Source of the DNA: a bacterium
GTDB lineage: Bacteria > Bacillota > Clostridia > Christensenellales > CAG-138
Direction of reading: 5' to 3'
Length of the DNA stretch: 64,000 nucleotides
Assembly (NCBI GenBank): GCA_022778545.1
Contig: JALFDW010000010.1
Location: 62,001-126,000, forward strand
The notes beneath the pieces were generated by a model. It searched no databases. It saw only the letters and a program-made list of their open reading frames with translations, and had not been told where the DNA came from. Numbering within the stretch: position 1 is the stretch's first letter; each line of letters begins with the position of its first letter. This document shows positions 58,652 through 64,000 of this stretch, one piece after another. The translations under genes and the position numbers were made by a program.

Positions 58652-60409
58652 TTACGCCTCCTTCCCTGCGGGCGCAGCCGCTTCTTTCGGGAATTGTGAA
58701 TAGTAGATCTCCTGATAAACAGAGCAGCCTTGGAGCAACGCTTCATGCGTGCCGATGCCGGCGACCTGCCCGTCATCGAGCACGATGATTTTGTCTGCGT
58801 GGCGGATGGAAGCCGCCCGCTGGGAAACGAGGAACACGGTCGGCCCGCCCTCCATGGCACGGATGGCGCGGCGGAGCTTCGCATCCGTCGCGTAATCGAG
58901 CGCGGAGGCGCTGTCGTCGAGGATCAGGATCTCCGGCTTGCGCACGAGCGCCCGGGCGATGGTGAGCCGCTGCTTCTGCCCGCCGGAGAAGTTCCTTCCG
59001 TTCTGTTCCACCGGCGCGGAAAGGCCGCCTTCCTTCTGCTCCACGAATTCCTTCGCCTGCGCGCTCGCAAGCGCGTCCCAGAGCGCATCATCTTCCGCGT
59101 CGGAGCGGCCCCAGCGCAGGTTTTCGCGGATGGTTCCCTTAAAGAGCACGGCCTTCTGCGGCACGATGCCGATTTTTCCGCGCAGCGCGGCAACGGGCCA
59201 ATCCTTTACGTCCGTTCCGAACACGCGGACGCTTCCGCGCGTGGCCGGATAAAAGCCGGGGATGAGGTTCACAAGCGAGCTTTTTCCGGAGCCTGTGCCG
59301 CCGATCACGCCGATGGTCTCGCCGGGGTAAGCCCGGAAGGAAACGTCCGAAAGCGACTCCGCTCCCGCATTTTCATAGGAAAGGCTCACACCGTCAAATT
59401 CAACTGCGGGAACGCCTGCAGGCGCCGCGGGGAGCGGCGCGGAAGCTTTCGCCATGGCGGCGTTGCCGGAGGGCAGGGAGAGCACGGCAGCGACACGGTT
59501 TGCGCTCGCGAGCGCGCGGGTGATGGTGATGATGAGGTTCGCAAGCTTGATAAGCTCAACGAGGATCTGCGACATGTAGTTGACAAGCGCTACAAGCTCG
59601 CCCTGCGTGATGCGCCCGGCATCCACCTGCAGAGCGCCCGTGTGCAGCAGCACGAGCACGGCGAGGTTGATGATGGCGTAGGTGAGCGGGTTCATCAGGG
59701 CGCTGATGCGGCCCACAAAGCGCTGCATGCGGGCAAGCGCGGCGTTCTTTTTGCGAAAGGCCGCCGTCTCTTCCTCCTCCCGGGCAAAGGCGCGCAGCAC
59801 GCGCGCGCCGGTGAGCGTTTCCCGCGTTTTGCCAAGCACGCCGTCGAGCTCCGCCTGCACCCGGCGGTATTGCGGGATGGTCCAGAGCATCACGCCGAAC
59901 ACGACGAGCGCAAGCAGCGGGATAACCGCGAGGAACACGAGCGCGGACTTCGTATCGATCGTAAATGCCATGGCCATCGCGCCGAACACGATGAACGGCG
60001 AGCGCAGCAGGAGCCGGAGCGCCAGATTCACGCCTGTCTGCACCTGGTTGACGTCGCTCGTCATCCGGGTGATGACGGTGGAGGCGCCGAGCATGTCCAG
60101 CTGCGTGAAGGAAAGGCTCTCCACCTTTTCAAACAGCGCGTGGCGCAGCCGCCCGGCAAAGCCCACGGCGGCCTTTGCGGAAAAATACTGTGCGGTGATG
60201 GAAGCGGCAAGCCCCACGAGGCCGAGCAGCAGCAGCACGCCGCCCATGCGGAGGATATAGCCGCGGTCCGCGCCCGCTACGCCTGTGTCGATGATGGCGG
60301 CCATCACGAGCGGTACGAGGAGTTCGAACGAGGCCTCAAGCAGCTTGAACAGCGGCCCGAGCACGCTCTCCTTCCCATACCCTTTCATATAAATCAGCAG
60401 TTTCTTCAT
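58652..60409 (-). CDS. ABC exporter half-subunit with degenerate ATPase site
   Basis: A 585-residue half-transporter from ATG 60409 (site GAAGGA). The ATPase domain has GGTGSGKSS, FSGGQKQR and LILDDSASALD, where Asp replaces the catalytic Glu; the H-loop His position reads SQRAAS, so the switch His is Gln. Both changes are known from the inactive site of heterodimeric exporters. It is the first gene of the two-gene operon. A longer start at 60454 has no ribosome site. Confidence 0.9.
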   Translation of the reverse strand: MKKLLIYMKGYGKESVLGPLFKLLEASFELLVPLVMAAIIDTGVAGADRGYILRMGGVLLLLGLVGLAASITAQYFSAKAAVGFAGRLRHALFEKVESLSFTQLDMLGASTVITRMTSDVNQVQTGVNLALRLLLRSPFIVFGAMAMAFTIDTKSALVFLAVIPLLALVVFGVMLWTIPQYRRVQAELDGVLGKTRETLTGARVLRAFAREEEETAAFRKKNAALARMQRFVGRISALMNPLTYAIINLAVLVLLHTGALQVDAGRITQGELVALVNYMSQILVELIKLANLIITITRALASANRVAAVLSLPSGNAAMAKASAPLPAAPAGVPAVEFDGVSLSYENAGAESLSDVSFRAYPGETIGVIGGTGSGKSSLVNLIPGFYPATRGSVRVFGTDVKDWPVAALRGKIGIVPQKAVLFKGTIRENLRWGRSDAEDDALWDALASAQAKEFVEQKEGGLSAPVEQNGRNFSGGQKQRLTIARALVRKPEILILDDSASALDYATDAKLRRAIRAMEGGPTVFLVSQRAASIRHADKIIVLDDGQVAGIGTHEALLQGCSVYQEIYYSQFPKEAAAPAGKEA

Positions 60410-60755
60410 TGCAGTATCGTCCTTCAATTCCCGGAGCGGGTCGTTTTCCTCCATATACTACCATCCGCACGCGGGGGAGCACAAGGCGCAAATGTGCCAC
60501 TCCGGCCGCACAGAGTATGCGGAGAGGATTCCCCGCGGCGCAGGATCCATGCACAGCGCGTACAGCAGGATGCGGCGAATCGGGGAGAAATATCATGGGC
60601 GGAATGGGAACATGCAGGACGCAATATGGCGGAAACGGAGCCTGCATAGGCAAAACCATCATCGTTTCGGGGCAGTATGACGATCATGGCAGCCGCAGGA
60701 GGAAAACGTTTTCATGCGAAGCCTGTATTTGAATAATGCAGAATCGATAACAGTC
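60410..60755. other. Intergenic stretch between the ABC and alcohol dehydrogenase genes
   Basis: No supported gene. Antisense ORFs in it lack starts with ribosome sites. It probably holds the ABC operon promoter, which I cannot place. A 24-base palindrome and two small hairpins follow before the dehydrogenase gene. Confidence 0.4.
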
Positions 60756-60779
60756 ATATTGATATTGTAATATCAATAT
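60756..60779. promoter_or_regulatory. Perfect palindrome, probable operator of the alcohol dehydrogenase gene
   Basis: ATATTGATATT-gt-AATATCAATAT, 11-base arms, lies 135 bases before the start codon. It does not match the Rex consensus. Downstream leader hairpins are GATCC-taaaa-AGGATC and GCGGC-ggaat-GCCGC (about 60,839-60,872). Confidence 0.6.
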
Positions 60780-60913
60780 TCCAGATTCATATTACCATTC
60801 CCCTGCCATGATTGCTAAAATAATATCATACAAAAGAAGAGATCCTAAAAAGGATCCGCGGCGGAATGCCGCACTGCAATAAATCAAATTATTTTATCAG
60901 GAGGCTACAGAAT

Positions 60914-62104
60914 ATGGCACGGTTTACACTCCCAAGGGATCTTTACCACGGCAAGGATGCGCTTGATGCGCTTAAGACGCTCCAGGGCAAGAAGGCGATC
61001 GTCGTGGTCGGCGGCGGCTCCATGAAGCGTTTCGGCTTTCTGGACAAGGTCGTCAACAACCTGAAGGAAGCGGGTATGGAAGTCACGGTGTTTGAAGGCG
61101 TTGAGCCCGATCCTTCCGTCGAAACAGTCATGAAGGGCGCGGCGGCAATGCGCGAGTTCCAGCCGGACTGGATCGTTGCCATCGGCGGCGGTTCCCCGAT
61201 CGATGCGGCGAAGGCCATGTGGGCGTTCTATGAATATCCGGAGACCACCTTCGAGGATCTCTGCATCCCGTTCAACTTCCCGACGCTGCGCACCAAGGCG
61301 CACTTCTGCGCCATCCCGTCCACTTCCGGCACGGCAACCGAGGTGACTGCGTTCTCCGTCATCACGGACTATGCAAAGGGCGTCAAGTACCCGCTGGCTG
61401 ACTTCAACATCACGCCGGACGTGGCCATCGTGGATCCCGCGCTTGCGGAGACCATGCCCAGGAAGCTCACCGCGCACACCGGCATGGACGCCATGACCCA
61501 CGCGATCGAAGCGTATGTTTCCACGCTCCATTGCGATTATACCGATCCGCTCGCGCTGCATGCCATCGAGATGATCAGCCGCGACCTCGTGCCTTCCTAC
61601 AACGGCGATATGGAAGCCCGCGACAGGATGCACAACGCCCAGTGCCTTGCCGGCATGGCGTTCTCCAACGCGCTGCTCGGCATCGTGCACTCCATGGCGC
61701 ATAAGACCGGCGCTGCCTATTCCGGCGGCCACATCGTGCACGGCTGCGCGAACGCCATGTATCTGCCCAAGGTCATTAAATACAACGCGAAGGAGCCCGA
61801 GGCCGCGAAGCGTTATGCTGAGATCGCGAAGTTCCTGCATCTTGCCGGCAATACCGATGAGGAGCTCACGGACGCGCTCATCGCTCACATCGAGAACCTG
61901 AACAAGCAGCTCGACATCCCCACCTGCATCCGGGATTACGAGGGCGGCATCATCAACGAGGCCGAATTCCTTGAAAAGCTGCCGCAGGTGGCCGAACTTG
62001 CCGTCGGCGATGCCTGCACCGGTTCCAACCCCCGCAGCATCGATCCCAAGACCATGGAGAAGCTGCTCAAGTGCTGCTTCTACGATACCAAGGTCGATTT
62101 CTGA
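60914..62104 (+). CDS. Iron-containing alcohol dehydrogenase
   Basis: A 396-residue group III alcohol dehydrogenase. The nucleotide site is VVVGGGSMKRFG and later IGGGSPIDAAKAMW; iron ligands lie in HTGMDAMTHAIEAY and HSMAHKTGAAYSGGHIVHG. It uses NAD(P)H to make alcohols such as butanol or ethanol, or oxidises diols. The start at 60914 follows AGGAGG. It is a single gene with a long, structured leader and a possible operator. The precise substrate cannot be read. Confidence 0.9.
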   Translation: MARFTLPRDLYHGKDALDALKTLQGKKAIVVVGGGSMKRFGFLDKVVNNLKEAGMEVTVFEGVEPDPSVETVMKGAAAMREFQPDWIVAIGGGSPIDAAKAMWAFYEYPETTFEDLCIPFNFPTLRTKAHFCAIPSTSGTATEVTAFSVITDYAKGVKYPLADFNITPDVAIVDPALAETMPRKLTAHTGMDAMTHAIEAYVSTLHCDYTDPLALHAIEMISRDLVPSYNGDMEARDRMHNAQCLAGMAFSNALLGIVHSMAHKTGAAYSGGHIVHGCANAMYLPKVIKYNAKEPEAAKRYAEIAKFLHLAGNTDEELTDALIAHIENLNKQLDIPTCIRDYEGGIINEAEFLEKLPQVAELAVGDACTGSNPRSIDPKTMEKLLKCCFYDTKVDF

Positions 62105-62122
62105 TCTCTTCTTATTGCAGGG

Positions 62123-62146
62123 CGCCCCGCGAAAGCGGGGCGTTTT
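62123..62146 (+). terminator. Terminator of the alcohol dehydrogenase gene
   Basis: CGCCCCGC-gaaa-GCGGGGCG followed by TTTT. Confidence 0.85.
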
Positions 62147-62151
62147 GCTTA

Positions 62152-62184
62152 TCGAAAAAGTAGCTGAACGCCACTTTTTCGACA
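62152..62184. repeat. Palindromic repeat related to the element at 44.4 kb
   Basis: TCGAAAAAGTaGC-tgaac-GCCACTTTTTCGACA; the minus strand of 62170-62184 equals the first 15 bases at 44432-44446. It lies directly after a terminator. Confidence 0.65.
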
Positions 62185-62231
62185 GCTGGAGTGCCCTGCG
62201 GCGGTAAATGCATAAGAAAATTATAAACGGA

Positions 62232-62258
62232 TTAGCACTCTTAATGCGAGAGTGCTAA
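62232..62258. promoter_or_regulatory. CIRCE element (HrcA operator)
   Basis: TTAGCACTC, nine bases and GAGTGCTAA, an exact match to the CIRCE consensus. It places the following hsp20 gene under HrcA heat-shock repression. The gap to the start codon is about 250 bases, longer than usual. Confidence 0.93.
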
Positions 62259-62507
62259 AGTTTGCAATTCCATAACAATTCCTCTCTTTTTCTGAAACAA
62301 TCCTGTTGTATGATACAGTCATCAAAAGAAAGAAAGGCTTTCGGAACGGGATCCCGAAACGGAATGACCGGAACGGAGGCCGGAAGATAAAGGAAGGCGA
62401 TTCCCTTGTGTTGGGAAGAAAAGGATGCGCAAAAGGCATGAGGCCGGGCGCATAAAGCAAAAAAGAATTTGAAAGCATAATGAGGGAGTAACGAGGAGGT
62501 ATGGATT

Positions 62508-62942
62508 ATGTTTGGTATTACACCGTATGAACGCAGGAACAATGCGATGACGTATGATCCCTTTAAGGCGTTTGACAACTTTGAACGGGAGTTCTTCAAA
62601 AACGGCATGATGGCCGAGTTTAAGACGGACATTAAGGACAACGGCAAAGAATATGAGCTTTTGGCCGATCTGCCCGGCTTCCGCAAGGAGGACATCAACA
62701 TCGAGCTTGATGACAACTGCCTGACCATTCAGGCGGAGCGTAGGTTCGAGAATGAAGAGAAGGACAAGAAAGGCAACTATGTGCGGCGCGAGCGCTCCTA
62801 CGGTTCCTTCAGCAGGAGCTTTGACGTGAGTGGCATCGAGGTTTCCGCCATCAAAGCCAGCTATGAGGACGGCGTCCTGAAGCTGGTGCTGCCCAAGAAA
62901 CAGGAGATCACGCCCGCTGCAAGGCGGCTCGAGATCGAATAA
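62508..62942 (+). CDS. hsp20: Small heat-shock protein Hsp20
   Basis: A 144-residue chaperone holding unfolded proteins. The alpha-crystallin domain (about 38-135) has DNGKEYELLADLPGFRKEDINIEL and ASYEDGVLKLVLPK; the C-terminus LEIE corresponds to the IxI tail. The N-terminus with DPFKAFDNFEREFF is typical of Clostridial Hsp18. Start follows GAGGAGG. It is preceded by a CIRCE operator. No RNA thermometer is obvious in the purine-rich leader. Confidence 0.94.
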   Translation: MFGITPYERRNNAMTYDPFKAFDNFEREFFKNGMMAEFKTDIKDNGKEYELLADLPGFRKEDINIELDDNCLTIQAERRFENEEKDKKGNYVRRERSYGSFSRSFDVSGIEVSAIKASYEDGVLKLVLPKKQEITPAARRLEIE

Positions 62943-62975
62943 ACCGAAACCGGAATAACCTCTTATCCAACGGGA

Positions 62976-63008
62976 AATGCCGCGGCGCAACTGCGCCGCG
63001 GCATTTTC
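62976..63008. terminator. Bidirectional terminator between hsp20 and metA
   Basis: Fifteen-base arms AAATGCCGCGGCGCA and TGCGCCGCGGCATTT. Confidence 0.85.
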
Positions 63009-63026
63009 TGCTGAAAAACGGAACGC

Positions 63027-63953
63027 TTAATCTCCTGCGCCGATGCGGCGGATGTCGTAGGGCGTGGTCTGATAAACGAAATAGTTGAGCCAGTTGGTGT
63101 AAAGCAGGTTCGCATGGGCGCGCCAGGTCATGCGGGGCGGCTGCGTGTCATCGTCGTTCGGGTAGTAGTTCTTTGGCACGGCAATAGGGATCCCCTGCGC
63201 CTTGTCCCGCAGATATTCCTTCTCCAGCGTGCGCGCATCGTATTCCGAATGGCCGGTGATGAAAAACTGGTTGCCTGCCTTGGCGGAGATTGCATAGAGC
63301 CCGGCCTCCTCGGAGGAGGCAAGGATGTTGAGCTCCGGCACGGCTTCGACATCCTCGCGCAGGATGGTCGTGTGGCGGGAATGGGGCACCATGAATACGT
63401 CGTCAAACCCGCGGAACAGGATGGAAGGTTTGTATTCCACCCGGTGCTCGAACACGCCGAAAAGCTTTTCCGGCAGCGGGCGTTTCCGGATGCCGAAGTG
63501 ATAATAGAGCCCGGCCTGCGCGCCCCAGCAGATATGGAACGTGCTGTGCACATGCGTTTTGGACCATTCCATGATCTCGCACAGCTCATCCCAGTATTCC
63601 ACTTCTTCAAAGGGCAGCAGCTCCACCGGCGCGCCCGTGATGATCATGCCGTCGAAATTGCGGGAACGCACATCATCGAACGTCTGGTAAAATGCCAGCA
63701 TGTGCTCCTCCGCCGTGTTGCGGGAAACATGGGTGCGCGTGTGCATGAGCTCGATCTCCACCTGGAGCGGGGAGTTTCCGAGCAGGCGGGAAAGCTGTGT
63801 TTCCGTATCGACCTTGGTGGGCATCAGGTTCAGGATGAGCAGCTTCAGCGGGCGGATATCCTGCGTGATGGCGCGTGTTTCGGTCATCACGAAGATGTTT
63901 TCTTCCGTGAGCGTCCGGACGGCGGGCAACTCGTTCGGGATCTTGATGGGCAT
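63027..63953 (-). CDS. metAA: Homoserine O-acetyltransferase (MetA family)
   Basis: It activates homoserine for methionine synthesis. C142 (HICWGAQAG) is the nucleophile and H235 with E237 (TGHSEYD) complete the triad. Position 111 is Glu (GAPVELL), the residue known to select acetyl-CoA instead of succinyl-CoA, so an acetyltransferase is predicted despite the MetA fold. The 308-residue length is normal. It starts 15 bases after the stop of a probable O-acetylhomoserine sulfhydrylase gene, which fits acetylation. Confidence 0.93.
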   Translation of the reverse strand: MPIKIPNELPAVRTLTEENIFVMTETRAITQDIRPLKLLILNLMPTKVDTETQLSRLLGNSPLQVEIELMHTRTHVSRNTAEEHMLAFYQTFDDVRSRNFDGMIITGAPVELLPFEEVEYWDELCEIMEWSKTHVHSTFHICWGAQAGLYYHFGIRKRPLPEKLFGVFEHRVEYKPSILFRGFDDVFMVPHSRHTTILREDVEAVPELNILASSEEAGLYAISAKAGNQFFITGHSEYDARTLEKEYLRDKAQGIPIAVPKNYYPNDDDTQPPRMTWRAHANLLYTNWLNYFVYQTTPYDIRRIGAGD

Positions 63954-63968
63954 GGGAGAACCGCCTCC

Positions 63969-64000
63969 TTATGCGCCGCGCAGCGCCTGATCGAGATCCG
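63969..64000 (-). CDS. metY: 3' end of an upstream gene, probably O-acetylhomoserine sulfhydrylase
   Basis: Only nine codons and TAA are visible; they read DLDQALRGA. This end is typical of MetY (a PLP-dependent sulfhydrylase making homocysteine from O-acetylhomoserine and sulfide). The place directly before metA on the same strand supports it. Confidence is limited by the tiny piece. Confidence 0.5.
   Translation of the reverse strand, partial: DLDQALRGA

Noticed and set aside
54628-60649. Three long plus-strand frames (54628-56403, 56798-58699, 58730-60649)
   Set aside because: All are opposite the serine hydrolase and ABC genes and have shadow composition.
60756-60779. Rex operator upstream of the alcohol dehydrogenase
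   Set aside because: The dyad lacks the TTGTGA/TCACAA half-sites of Rex.
1-64000. CRISPR array, rRNA genes or prophage structural genes
   Set aside because: No regularly spaced repeats, rRNA sequence or phage head/tail genes were noticed. The replication-type genes at the left belong to a mobilizable element with a relaxase.

Overview
The window looks like chromosome from a moderately GC-rich gut Clostridia (Oscillospirales or Christensenellales type). The basis is low-GC-phylum gene families (YhaM, YrzB/DUF1292, DUF1846, TilS-Hpt, a CIRCE-controlled Hsp20, LPxTG-type surface proteins), strong Shine-Dalgarno sequences and a strict fermenter's gene set. No marker fixes the species.

Positions 1 to about 13,530 are the right part of an integrated mobilizable element; its left end and integrase lie outside the window. 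It carries a MobV relaxase, a D5/SF3-type helicase, a CHC2 primase-like protein, a DUF6076 protein and a sigma-factor-like protein. An AT-rich DUF4062 gene sits among these as cargo. An origin of transfer of the pMV158/MobV type can be read near 7.72 kb. Next come a LytTR response regulator, a membrane-less GHKL kinase, two ABC exporter half-subunits and a DUF6061 protein. The element ends inside a chromosomal XRE regulator gene, which it cuts short.

The chromosome follows. At 13.9-17.0 kb are a sodium-pump decarboxylase beta subunit with a small gamma-like partner, then an LPQTG surface protein coupled to a TetR regulator. At 17.3-28.1 kb is a purine island: a GMP synthetase lacking its glutaminase domain, ThrH, and two divergent purine-salvage and catabolism operons (guanine deaminase, MocA-like protein and hydantoinase on one side; adenine deaminase and xdhABC on the other). 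The leader of the minus-strand operon holds a guanine-class purine riboswitch with an unusual P2 loop. At 28.2-31.6 kb is a large C39-like surface protein whose reading frame is broken by an amber codon just after the signal peptide. At 32.0-37.1 kb is carA followed by carB fused to a DapF-like domain that lacks one catalytic cysteine.

The rest is housekeeping and metabolism. It includes a membrane-anchored XRE protein, tRNA-Ala, MarR-MATE, a CBS protein, DUF1846, an ECF-type sigma factor with an anti-sigma-like partner, YhaM, a cell-wall hydrolase and a GIN-domain protein. These are followed by a CoA-transferase/SDR/MaoC operon (acetoacetyl-CoA to crotonyl-CoA type chemistry), YchF, TilS-Hpt, ArsC, a serine hydrolase, YrzB, a heterodimeric ABC exporter, an iron-type alcohol dehydrogenase, Hsp20, MetA and the last codons of a probable MetY. 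Many convergent pairs share bidirectional hairpin terminators. A short TGTCGAAAAAGTGGC palindromic repeat occurs at two distant sites.
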